Below, in pieces: positions 20,093 to 28,463 of a DNA stretch of 32,621 nt. The notes beneath the pieces were generated by a model, which searched no databases, was not told the DNA's origin, and saw only the letters and a list, made by a program, of their open reading frames with translations. Positions within the stretch are counted from its first letter, which is position 1; each line of letters begins with the position of its first letter. A program made the position numbers and the translations under genes. The stretch comes from a virus: IMG/VR virus record IMGVR_UViG_3300015360_000127, positions 1 to 32,621 of that record; one strand, given 5' to 3'.

Positions 20093-23030
20093 CCTGGAAT
20101 TCCGCGTCGGTGCGGTCATCACCGATCTAAAAAAAGATCTGGCAGCCGCACTGCGGGAGGTAAAAAACTACTCAGCGCAGGCGCGCGAAGCATTACTGAG
20201 GGACAGTCCGAGGAAACCAAGCGGCGCCGCAAGGGAAGCCGCGAGGGAAGCCGCGAAGGAAGCCGCCGCGCTCGCGCGGGCCGCCGCTAAAGAATCCGCC
20301 GCGCTCGCGCGGGCCGCCGAGAAAGAAGCCGCCGCGCTCGCGCGGGCCGCCGAGAAGGCGCGAAAAAACGCTCAGGGGCTGGGGAGCTCAATCTCCGCTG
20401 CCACGTCGTCGTTAGGTCGCCTCGTAGCCGGATTCGTTTCATTGGCTGCCGCCGCCCAACTGATCCGCACGGGGGATACTTTTGCTAGTCTCAACGCGCG
20501 GATACGACTCACCACGAGTTCGGTCGAGGAATTCAACCGCGCCCAGGTGGCGCTTTTTGACATAGCCCAGCGGGCCGGGTCACCGCTTGAGAGCACCGTC
20601 AAGCTCTATTCGCAAATAGCCCTGGCTGTACGAGATGCCAAAGTAGGGCAGGAAACGTTGCTCGGCGTCGTAGAGACGATCAGTCAGGCTGCGCAACTGT
20701 CCGGGGACGCCATTGAGACAACTGATGCCGCGGTCATCCAACTAGGGCAGGGACTCGCGTCCAACACGCTCCGCGGCGACGAGCTAGTCAGCGTCCTAGA
20801 AGGGGCACCACCGCTGGCTGACGCCATCGCCAAGGGCATGGGACTCACCCGCGCCGAACTGCGGCTGTACGGGGAGCAGGGCAAAATATCGGCCGAGCAG
20901 ATCATCCGCGCCTTGCAGAGGCAGCGCGCCGAGGTCGCCGCACAATTCGCCCTACTTCCACCGACCGTCGGGCGGTCCGTTACCATGCTAAAAAATGCGG
21001 GTTTAGCGCTCGTCGGCGCATTCGACAAGACCTCCGGATTGACGGCCGGCTTTGCTCGCGTCATAAAAAGTATCGCAGACTACCTGTCATCCGATGCTGT
21101 GGCTGGGGCCGTCGTGCAGTTCGCCACGACGTGGTCCAACGCGTTTTCCGACCTCGCAAAGGACATACAAAATGCCGCGCGCCTCATTAGTGAGGCGATC
21201 GGAGAGATTACGAACGGAAAGCTTGCGGGCGGCGATGTAGACTTGTTCGGCTTTCTTGCGCGCGCGTTACGCGACCTCCCGATCAACCTCCGGGCCGTTG
21301 TCAAGATTGCGACTATCGAGCTGGCGGCTTTTGCTGATAGCGCGATTACATTGTTCAAGGGCGTTGGCAGCGCGATAAAGGCCGTTTTCGACCCAACGAC
21401 GACGGTTGCTCAGATACAGGCTGGGCTTGTGCGCGCGCGGGAGGTAATCGATGCAGCCCGGACCCAGGCCACGGACGCGGCGTTTGCCGAGCGGGACAAG
21501 GCACTTGCCGAAGCGCAAAAGGCAAGGGACGCGGTCCTGGCGGCGCGAGAACGCGGACGGAAGAAGACCAACGCAACCGGCCTCGGGAATTTCAAAAAGA
21601 TCGCCTCTGCCACGGATCAGCAAGCCGCGGACACGTTGCGGAAAGCCGAACTCGACGCCGAAGAACGGCTTGAGAAAGACTCGTCGGACCGGAAACTGTC
21701 CGTTTTGCAGACCTATTTTGATGACTCGCGCATCGCCGCAGCGGCCTACTATCGGCAGCGCGAATCGATCGAACTCGCCGCACTCGACCAGTCCATTGCG
21801 ATCGAGCGGCGACGCGCGCAAGGGGGCACGGCTGCCGACAAAGCCAAAGCGCTCGCGGACATCGAGATTCTGGAACGGCAGAAAGCGGACATCGCGCGCA
21901 AGGGAGCCCGCGATAGGTTCCAGGCCCAACGTGACCTGGACCGAGAACTAGAGTCTGCCCGCGCGCAGGACCTCGACGGGCGAGGGCAGACCGGTGATGC
22001 AGCAAAAATCCGTCTGGAGGCGCAATTCCGCGACCTTCTCAAGCGCCTGGAAGCCGAGGGCAACACGGCGGGCGAACGGCTTATCCGTGGACTGATTGAT
22101 ACTGGCGTTGCAAAAGCCCGTTTCGACGAGCTCCAAGCCGAATTCTCCCGCGTGGCAAACGCGTTGCAGGCGCGGACACAGGCCATCGGCGACCAGCAGC
22201 GCACAGGGGCACTGCCGACTGGGACCGCTGAGGCGCAAACGCGCGTCGCGCGCAAGGATGCGATTGATCAGCTAACTGTCCTCAACGGTAAGTTGCAGGA
22301 GCTCGCGGCAGCATCGAGTAACCCGCAGATCGCGGAAGGCGCCGCGAGCAGCGCGGCGGCCCTCCGGCAGATGGCGATTGATAGTGCGACCGGCATAGAC
22401 GCGGCGATAATCAATCTCCGCGCGGGACTGGCAAACATGGAGCAGGGGTTTGCTCAGGCGACGACCGGCGCCGGAGTGGACGCGCTCACGGGCCTATTTA
22501 CTGACTTGGCATCTGGATCTAAAAGTGCAAAAGACGCTATCCGAGATTTCGCGCGCGGGTTCGTGGCATCGATGGTGCAGATCGCCGCGCGCGCACTGGC
22601 GACATTTGCGGTTTTGTCGCTCCTCGAAGCCGTTTTCCCGGGCGCTGGAAAAACGGCAGCCTCAGCGGGTTCGGTGGCCTCAGTGGCCTCCCGCACACTA
22701 CATTCAGGCGGGATGGCCGGGCAGGGGGCGCCCCGCCGCGTCAATCCTCTGGTATTCGCTGGGGCGCCGCGGTACCACTCTGGCGCGCTTGTCGGCCTGA
22801 AGCCGGACGAGCGGCCGGCGATCCTCCAAACTGGAGAGGAGGTCCTCTCACGGACAGACCAACGCAACGCCAATAATGGGGGCAACGGCAAAGGGGGCGG
22901 ATATCGCATTGTTAACGTGCTAGATCCGGCGCTCGTCAGCAACTACCTCGAAAGCGCAGCCGGCGAAAAAACGATCCTGAACGTCATACAACGTAACCCG
23001 TCCCAGGTTAGGCAGGTTATCGGAGGATGA
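20082..23030 (+). CDS. Tape measure protein (982 aa)
   Basis: This protein sets tail length and is ejected ahead of the DNA. Residues of about 125-330 match the tape measure N-terminal domain (RIRLTTSSVEEFNRAQVALF, SPLESTVKLYSQIALAV, SAEQIIRALQRQRAEVAAQF). The remainder is long helical coiled-coil sequence, and the C-terminus has the usual YHSGALVGLKPDERPAILQ and GEEVLSR motifs. At residues 61-93, three 11-residue repeats (AAALARAAAKE and variants) extend a helix. At the accepted 1.5 angstroms per residue, 982 residues predict a tail near 150 nm. The start is the GTG at 20082, overlapping the frameshift product's stop. The C-terminal region also contains a hydrophobic stretch (ALATFAVLSLLEAVFPG). 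Confidence 0.92.
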   Translation: MAADLEFRVGAVITDLKKDLAAALREVKNYSAQAREALLRDSPRKPSGAAREAAREAAKEAAALARAAAKESAALARAAEKEAAALARAAEKARKNAQGLGSSISAATSSLGRLVAGFVSLAAAAQLIRTGDTFASLNARIRLTTSSVEEFNRAQVALFDIAQRAGSPLESTVKLYSQIALAVRDAKVGQETLLGVVETISQAAQLSGDAIETTDAAVIQLGQGLASNTLRGDELVSVLEGAPPLADAIAKGMGLTRAELRLYGEQGKISAEQIIRALQRQRAEVAAQFALLPPTVGRSVTMLKNAGLALVGAFDKTSGLTAGFARVIKSIADYLSSDAVAGAVVQFATTWSNAFSDLAKDIQNAARLISEAIGEITNGKLAGGDVDLFGFLARALRDLPINLRAVVKIATIELAAFADSAITLFKGVGSAIKAVFDPTTTVAQIQAGLVRAREVIDAARTQATDAAFAERDKALAEAQKARDAVLAARERGRKKTNATGLGNFKKIASATDQQAADTLRKAELDAEERLEKDSSDRKLSVLQTYFDDSRIAAAAYYRQRESIELAALDQSIAIERRRAQGGTAADKAKALADIEILERQKADIARKGARDRFQAQRDLDRELESARAQDLDGRGQTGDAAKIRLEAQFRDLLKRLEAEGNTAGERLIRGLIDTGVAKARFDELQAEFSRVANALQARTQAIGDQQRTGALPTGTAEAQTRVARKDAIDQLTVLNGKLQELAAASSNPQIAEGAASSAAALRQMAIDSATGIDAAIINLRAGLANMEQGFAQATTGAGVDALTGLFTDLASGSKSAKDAIRDFARGFVASMVQIAARALATFAVLSLLEAVFPGAGKTAASAGSVASVASRTLHSGGMAGQGAPRRVNPLVFAGAPRYHSGALVGLKPDERPAILQTGEEVLSRTDQRNANNGGNGKGGGYRIVNVLDPALVSNYLESAAGEKTILNVIQRNPSQVRQVIGG
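20262..20360 (+). repeat. Three 33-bp tandem repeats in the tape measure gene
   Basis: Three 33-base units, each containing GCCGCGCTCGCGCGGGCCGC, run head to tail and encode 11-residue hendecad units (AAALARAAAKE, SAALARAAEKE, AAALARAAEKA). Shorter 12-base repeats (GAAGCCGCGAGG-like) lie just upstream. The repeats keep the helix in register and may change tail length by gain or loss of units. Confidence 0.85.
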
Positions 23031-23031
23031 A

Positions 23032-24594
23032 GTGAGTACGAAAATTTCCACGGCGACTGGCTATCTGGATTTTCTCAAACAGGTAGACACCTATCTAACC
23101 GCGACCGGCCACGCATGGGGCAAAACTTTCGTGGGGACCGGGAATGGCGACCTCACCGCATACCTAGGCTCTGCGACCAGCGTCGCCGAGACGGTCACGG
23201 TCACATTCTCGTCATCGACGGCGTTCGCAGTTTCCGGGTCCGTTTCCGGGTCTCTCGGCAGCGGCACCGTTGGCACTCCGTTCACGAGCGGTAAAATCGC
23301 GTTTTCCATCTCCGCGGGGTCTACCGCGTTCGCCTCCGCTGACGCTTTCGTGATCAACACGTCGGCGAAATGGACCCGGTTGCGCGGCACAGGATGCGCG
23401 GGCACCGACAAACGATCCTCGGACCTCACCGGTCTAGAGAATCTGTTCGACACCGACGTATCGACGCGGGCGACAAAGGCCGCGGCAGACGGGTACGTCG
23501 AGTGGGAGATGGTCGGCCCGACCGAGGTCCGAGAGGTCGTTGTACAGCGCAACGCAGTAAACTCCACGGTGCCGACTAGCGTTCGGCTCCTGTACAGGGA
23601 CATCGTTAGCGATCCGTGGACGGTGGCGCAGACATGGTCCGGGCTGTCGTGGGTTGCTGCCAGCGAGGCGAAACTGTTGTCTGTAGGCACTCCCGGCACA
23701 CATCTGTTCTGGCGCTTCGAGATCACGGCCAGCAGCGTTGCTGCGATTGACCTCTCTGCGCTCATCCTCCACGCGCTGCCGGGAGACTCCTACGACCTAG
23801 GAGAAAGCGCGTCCTACGTATGGGAGGCGCCCGGGCTCGACGGCACCAAGGCAATCCTCATCGGCGCGCGGACCTACGGGAGCGGCGCCACAGACACATT
23901 TAACATCGGGTTTTCCGGGCTCCGGGCGTTTGACGCGACAAAGGGCGTCGAGGGCCAGCCTAACGGGGTCTCTGCTAGATGGCTTGCGCTCGTTAACTCG
24001 TCCATCGGTTACTGGCTCGTGGTCAACGGACAACGGCTCATCGTCGCCACCAAATCGGCGTCCGTGTACCAAACAGCGTACGCAGGATTCGGCACCCCCT
24101 ACGAGCCCCCTAGCGCTCACTCATATCCGCTCATCGTGGCCGCGTCGACGGGGACACGGACGACACGCTACGACTCAACGTCCGCCGATTTCCGGCACCC
24201 GATGGAACCCGGGTCAGGCAGCATGGCGGCGGTGTACCCGGACGCGGTATGGCGGTCGCATGCCAACCGTGACCAGTCCTCTGCCGGGCCAGACGGCGGG
24301 ACCGTCACGGTGGCAGGCGGGCGCGTCTGGCCGACGACCCTCCGGTCCGATAGCGACGCGCGGCCGACGTTCATTCGAGAAAATGTGGACGGGACGCGCC
24401 CGTTACTCCCTGGTGTGCTGTTCCACACAGCGTCACCGGCGCACATATGGGGCGAGTTCGACGGCTATTATTGGACGCCTGGATTCGGCACGGTCGCAGA
24501 GGCAAATATCCGCGAGGGGCTTTTCGACCACCTCGTCGTGCAGAACATATTCCGGACGTCTGCACAGTCATACGCAGCGGTCCGGCTAGATTGA
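23032..24594 (+). CDS. Tail tip protein with a discoidin-like region (520 aa)
   Basis: The first 125 residues (TATGYLDFLKQVDTYLTATG, HAWGKTF, then Ser/Thr/Val-rich strands) match a module that opens tail proteins in many siphoviruses. Residues of about 130-250 resemble an F5/8 type C (discoidin) sandwich: LENLFDTDVSTRATKAAADG, EVREVVVQRNAV and LFWRFEITAS. The C-terminal half has SYVWEAPGLDGTKAILIGAR and a long loop-rich part to LFDHLVVQNIF. Such folds bind sugars or proteins, so a role in contacting the cell is plausible. The GTG at 23032 follows GGAGG. It is the first gene after the tape measure. The following gene looks like a shorter relative. Confidence 0.72.
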   Translation: MSTKISTATGYLDFLKQVDTYLTATGHAWGKTFVGTGNGDLTAYLGSATSVAETVTVTFSSSTAFAVSGSVSGSLGSGTVGTPFTSGKIAFSISAGSTAFASADAFVINTSAKWTRLRGTGCAGTDKRSSDLTGLENLFDTDVSTRATKAAADGYVEWEMVGPTEVREVVVQRNAVNSTVPTSVRLLYRDIVSDPWTVAQTWSGLSWVAASEAKLLSVGTPGTHLFWRFEITASSVAAIDLSALILHALPGDSYDLGESASYVWEAPGLDGTKAILIGARTYGSGATDTFNIGFSGLRAFDATKGVEGQPNGVSARWLALVNSSIGYWLVVNGQRLIVATKSASVYQTAYAGFGTPYEPPSAHSYPLIVAASTGTRTTRYDSTSADFRHPMEPGSGSMAAVYPDAVWRSHANRDQSSAGPDGGTVTVAGGRVWPTTLRSDSDARPTFIRENVDGTRPLLPGVLFHTASPAHIWGEFDGYYWTPGFGTVAEANIREGLFDHLVVQNIFRTSAQSYAAVRLD

Positions 24595-24603
24595 GGGGGC
24601 GCA

Positions 24604-25557
24604 ATGGCATTTGAGACCGGGGGCGCATCGTCAGCGGCCGACCTGCTAGACAAGCTCCGGATATTTGCGGCCGCTAACGGATGGACGATAGACGCCAACG
24701 TCGCGCGATCGGACGGACCAACCGGAAACGTCGTCGTCATGCGTCGAGGGACGGCGATCTATGCGGCGGTCTACACCGACACGGCAGCCGGGAGTTCGAT
24801 CGACCCAGGCCCGTATATTGGTTGCTACACGTACCCGGGAGCGTACAGCGGGGCAGCAAATGCGATGGCGCAGGCCAACAAAACCTCCGGATCGCAGTGC
24901 AACAAAATGACTGGGCCTTTTCAAGCCTACTATTTTTTCTCTGCAGGCGACTACCTGCACGCTGTCGTCGAGGTCTCCCCGGGTCTGTTCAGGCATTTTG
25001 GCATCGGCATACTGGAGGCGTCTGGCGCGCTTACGTCTGGGGCGTACAACCATGCCCTGCGTTGGCACTACGGGCCAACAGAGGTCAACGTCGCTACGTC
25101 GGATAATCACGCTGTCCCGTTTGATTCCAACGGCAGTTCTCAGGGGTGGCTAGGCACCGAGCTCCGCGCCGACAGTGACTCTGTCTCTCCGCGGACAATA
25201 CGGCTCTACGACGTCAGCCCGGCCGACCCGAATGGGGGCTGGGCAGGATGGCTCTCCGGTGGGGCACAGCATGCCGGGTCGCCGCTGAACCCGTTGGCGC
25301 GTGTAGGACCCAGCACGCTAACCGGGAGGACGGTCCTCCTGCCGCTCATCACGTCAATCGACCGGCCGTCCGGGAATGTCTCCATTGTCGGGGGGCCGCG
25401 GGACATGCGTCTAGTGCGGATCGACAACCTCGCGCCGGCTGCAACGCTCACCGTCGGGCCAGATACCTGGAGGGCTTTCCCCGTCTGTCGTAAAAACGGC
25501 GACGCCGGGGTCGAGTCCTCGCTAGCGTATGGGTACGCGTACCGGGTTATCCCGTGA
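24604..25557 (+). CDS. Tail protein, possible paralogue of its upstream neighbour (317 aa)
   Basis: The start (FETGGASSAADLLDKLRIFA, ANGWTI) echoes the N-terminus of the preceding gene, and the layout of the rest is similar (AIYAAVYTDTAAGSSIDPGP, HFGIGILEASGALTSGAYNH, then WLGTELRADSDSVSPRTIRL). Relatives occur in tail clusters of siphoviruses, often in pairs. It has no membrane segment and no enzyme motif. The ATG at 24604 follows GAGGGGG. The stop overlaps the next start (GTGA). It is probably part of the tail tip complex; the exact role is not known to me. Confidence 0.72.
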   Translation: MAFETGGASSAADLLDKLRIFAAANGWTIDANVARSDGPTGNVVVMRRGTAIYAAVYTDTAAGSSIDPGPYIGCYTYPGAYSGAANAMAQANKTSGSQCNKMTGPFQAYYFFSAGDYLHAVVEVSPGLFRHFGIGILEASGALTSGAYNHALRWHYGPTEVNVATSDNHAVPFDSNGSSQGWLGTELRADSDSVSPRTIRLYDVSPADPNGGWAGWLSGGAQHAGSPLNPLARVGPSTLTGRTVLLPLITSIDRPSGNVSIVGGPRDMRLVRIDNLAPAATLTVGPDTWRAFPVCRKNGDAGVESSLAYGYAYRVIP

Positions 25558-27224
25558 TATCGTTTTTCCGCCCGATCGGCTCTGTCGCTCCGACCCTCAC
25601 GGATTCCGCACAGCCCGCGAACAATACGTTCGCGCAAATCCTCTCGGGGCCTGCCATGCGGCGCGGCGCAGCGGCGTTCGGGTCCCTTCTCTCGGTCCCG
25701 GCGCAGGCGCTTTCCGGCGTGGTGGCGCGGACGTTCTCGTACGATTTTTACGACCGAATCCACATCACGACCACGCTGCTCGACCTCGGCAACGTCATCG
25801 GGCTCCAGTCGCGCGCAATCGCAGTCTGGAACTCGTTTCGCAGGGTGCAGCGGCTTTCCAGCGTGGCCGCAGTTGGGGCCGACGGCATAGCCCTCACAGG
25901 TGGACCCGCGTCGCTCCCATACGATTTCCCGGTGCTCGGGGAGACTATCTACACGCTCACGGTTTCGCCAGAGGGTCCGCCAACAGTCAACGCTACGTTC
26001 ACGTTTGATTTTGTGCCCTATGACATCACGCTACGCGTGGTTGGGTCGCGCGTCACTGCGTGGACATTCGCCCCGGACTGGTCTAGCCCGGTCGTCGAGC
26101 GGTTGGAGTGGAAAACCGACGTACTCTCGTCGTTCGACGGCGGCGAACAACGCGGGTCCCTCCGCCTCGGGCCGCGTGCGTCATTCGAGTTCGAGGCGTT
26201 TTTCTCCGGTGACGAACGGCGCCGCGCCGAGACGTTAATATGGGGATGGGGCGCGCGCGTGTGGGCGCTCCCGATCTGGCAGGACGGGCAGGAGCCCGGC
26301 TACGACCTAGCATCCGGGGCGACTGAGATCCTGCTCGACACTGCCGGCAGAGATTATGCATCCGGATCGCTGGCTATGATTTTGAGGGATTCCGCCGCGT
26401 ACGAGGTCCTAGAGGTCGACTCGGTGGCCGCCGACCGCATAGTGTTGCGGCGCCCCACAACATCCGCATGGCCGGGTAGCTACCGCGTTTTCCCCGCCCG
26501 CATTGCCCGCCTCATGGATCAGGTGCGCCTGCCACGTTGGGACGGTAGCGCAAGCGGTGTCCGAGTCATCCTATCGACGACCACCGCTGTCGATCGTCCC
26601 GCAGACGACGGGCATGCGACGCACCGTGGTTACCCCGTGCTGACCCTCGCGCCAAACTGGGCAGGAGGGTTTGACCTGGAGATGGCGCGCAAACTGGCCG
26701 AGATTGACAACATGACCGGGCGGACATTTGTCGACGACGAGTCCGGTATCCCGGTGACGACTCAGCGCATGCGGTTTTTGTGGACAACGCGGGCAGAGCT
26801 GGAGACATGGCGCTCCATGCTGTATGCGCTCCGCGGGCGCGCTGGCGCGGTATGGGTGCCGACATGGACGGACGATCTGGCCGTCGCCGTCGACATCGCA
26901 TCAGCAGCCACAGCAATCGATGTCCGGTCCGTCGGGTATGTCAGGCAGATAAACCTAGACCCTGGCCGCGCCGACATCCGGATCGAGGTCTCTAGCGGGG
27001 CTGTTTTCTACCGGCGCATTACCGGTTGCTCGGAGATATCCACGACGATAGAGCGCATCCAGATCGACGCGTCTCTCGGGGTGGCAGTGACAACCGCGCA
27101 GGTCGTCTCCGTCTCGTTTATGGCGCTGTCACGGATCGATAGTGACGCGGTTGAGCTGTCTCATTGGACGGGGTCGGTCTCAGAATCGGCGGTAGCATTC
27201 AGGAGCTACCGCCATGACGTATGA
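25554..27224 (+). CDS. Large tail tip/hub-associated protein (556 aa)
   Basis: After a first part of about 170 residues, two related modules are visible, each centred on a Trp-rich strand: LIWGWGARVWALPIWQDGQ near 228-246 and LYALRGRAGAVWVPTWTDDL near 425-444. Each is followed by a beta segment (ILLDTAGRDYASGSLAMILR; IDVRSVGYVRQINLDPGRAD). This resembles the DUF2460-like or distal tail proteins found beside BR0599 proteins. It starts at the GTG at 25554, overlapping the previous stop, and its end overlaps the BR0599 gene start by 11 bases. The placement suggests it builds the base of the tail tip. Confidence 0.72.
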   Translation: MISFFRPIGSVAPTLTDSAQPANNTFAQILSGPAMRRGAAAFGSLLSVPAQALSGVVARTFSYDFYDRIHITTTLLDLGNVIGLQSRAIAVWNSFRRVQRLSSVAAVGADGIALTGGPASLPYDFPVLGETIYTLTVSPEGPPTVNATFTFDFVPYDITLRVVGSRVTAWTFAPDWSSPVVERLEWKTDVLSSFDGGEQRGSLRLGPRASFEFEAFFSGDERRRAETLIWGWGARVWALPIWQDGQEPGYDLASGATEILLDTAGRDYASGSLAMILRDSAAYEVLEVDSVAADRIVLRRPTTSAWPGSYRVFPARIARLMDQVRLPRWDGSASGVRVILSTTTAVDRPADDGHATHRGYPVLTLAPNWAGGFDLEMARKLAEIDNMTGRTFVDDESGIPVTTQRMRFLWTTRAELETWRSMLYALRGRAGAVWVPTWTDDLAVAVDIASAATAIDVRSVGYVRQINLDPGRADIRIEVSSGAVFYRRITGCSEISTTIERIQIDASLGVAVTTAQVVSVSFMALSRIDSDAVELSHWTGSVSESAVAFRSYRHDV

Positions 27225-28026
27225 CACCGTCGAGCGCAGCGCCGAAGGCAGGCGGCCGGTAGAGGTCTACACATTTGCCCGAGACTATCAGCAGTGGCGC
27301 TACACGAGCGCGGACCGGGACGTAGTCGTTGACTCGCAGACCTATCTGGCGCGGTCGATATCGCGCGGAAAAATCGAGTCTACCAGCGAGCTATCGCGCC
27401 TCGGCATGACGTTGACGGTTCAGCGAGACCTAGAGGTTGCCGATATGTTCCGGGTGTCCCAGCCATCGGCTGTCGTGACCTGCGTGTTGCGCCAGTACCA
27501 CCACGGGGACGGCGAGGTCGCCACGTTGTGGAGCGGGCGGATATCGTCCGTTACATGGCAGGGGGCGGCCGCATTGATCGCGCTGGAGCCTGTCTACACG
27601 GCCCTCCGGAGGGTCGGGCTGCGCCGGATGTACCAAAAACAATGCCCGCACGTACTCTACGGTAGCGCTTGCAGGGTCGGTAGCGCAGCATTCCGCCTCG
27701 ACGCGTTGTCGGACGCAGTGTCCGGGCTCACGGTTAGCGTCTCAGAGGCATCGCTGGAAACGGACGGATGGTTTGCCGGAGGCTACCTTGAGTACGACGT
27801 GGCGCTGGGCATAGCGGAGCGTCGGTTTATCACCGGGCACGTCGGGGCGACGATCACTCTCAACGCGGCTCCGACAGGCTTGGCCGTCGGTCAACCGGTC
27901 CGCATCTTCCCGGGCTGCGATCACTCGCTGACGACATGCGACGGCAAATTTGCGAACGCTCTAAACTATGGCGGTATGCCGTATTTTTCGGCTAAAAATC
28001 CGTTCGGCGGCGATCCAATTTTCTGA
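27214..28026 (+). CDS. Phage BR0599/DUF2163-family tail tip protein (270 aa)
   Basis: The whole length matches this family, which forms the tail hub in siphoviruses and gene transfer agents. The N-terminal beta domain includes VEVYTFARDYQQWRYTSADR and ISRGKIESTSELSRLGMTLT. The signature follows with four cysteines: YQKQCPHVLYGSACRV (Cys144, Cys153) and FPGCDHSLTTCDGKF (Cys235, Cys242), then NALNYGGMPYF and NPFGGDPIF. The cysteine layout recalls lambda gpL, whose C-terminal domain binds an iron-sulfur cluster; by analogy this protein may as well. The ATG at 27214 lies within the end of the preceding gene and is preceded by AGGAG. It is followed by the small membrane-anchored gene of the same module. 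Confidence 0.88.
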   Translation: MTYDTVERSAEGRRPVEVYTFARDYQQWRYTSADRDVVVDSQTYLARSISRGKIESTSELSRLGMTLTVQRDLEVADMFRVSQPSAVVTCVLRQYHHGDGEVATLWSGRISSVTWQGAAALIALEPVYTALRRVGLRRMYQKQCPHVLYGSACRVGSAAFRLDALSDAVSGLTVSVSEASLETDGWFAGGYLEYDVALGIAERRFITGHVGATITLNAAPTGLAVGQPVRIFPGCDHSLTTCDGKFANALNYGGMPYFSAKNPFGGDPIF

Positions 28027-28035
28027 GGTTTAGCG

Positions 28036-28266
28036 ATGTGGACTTACTTCGCCATACTCGTCGCGTCTGTCGTGCTCGCTTTCGCGCTCGCCCCAAAACC
28101 GCCAAAACCGCGGCCTCCGGAGCTTGAGGACGTAGAGGCGCCGACGGCCGAGGAAGGCAAGGCGATCCCGGTCGTGTTTGGTACCGTCTGGATTAACGGC
28201 GCCAATGTCATCTGGTACGGCGATCTGCGTACTACCCCGATCAAAAAATCCGGGGGGAAGAAATGA
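28036..28266 (+). CDS. Small tail-module protein with N-terminal membrane segment (76 aa)
   Basis: An N-terminal hydrophobic helix (YFAILVASVVLAFALA) is followed by a Pro-rich stretch (PKPPKPRPPELEDVEAPTAE) and a conserved motif (GKAIPVVFGTVWINGANVIW, then YGDLRTTPI). In related phages this short protein precedes the J-like tip protein, and the motif looks like the detached start of that protein. It may guide tip assembly at the membrane or be a tip subunit with a buried N-terminus. The stop overlaps the next ATG (ATGA). Confidence 0.78.
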   Translation: MWTYFAILVASVVLAFALAPKPPKPRPPELEDVEAPTAEEGKAIPVVFGTVWINGANVIWYGDLRTTPIKKSGGKK

Positions 28267-28463
28267 TCACGGCTACCGTGACCCTCGATCACTGTCGACG
28301 GCTTGGCTACTGTTCTCGCGGCCTGCGAGGGTTTTTCTCCCGCCACGGGCTCGATTGGGAGACATTCCGCGCGGCGGGGCTCCCCGCAGACACTATCGCA
28401 GCAACCGGGGACGCCATGGCAATCGAGGCATCCACGCTGGCCCGTAGCGAGGCCAGCGAGTGA
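28263..28463 (+). CDS. Small conserved tail-module protein (66 aa)
   Basis: The sequence (TVTLDHCRRLGYCSRGLRGF, then FSRHGLDWETFRAAGLPADT) matches a small family found between the BR0599 gene and the tip gene in many siphoviruses. The pattern 'GYCxxGxRxFFxRHGLDWxxF' is its hallmark. It is not known to me to have an assigned function; tip assembly is likely from position. Both ends are coupled: its ATG overlaps the previous stop and its stop overlaps the next GTG. Confidence 0.78.
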   Translation: MITATVTLDHCRRLGYCSRGLRGFFSRHGLDWETFRAAGLPADTIAATGDAMAIEASTLARSEASE

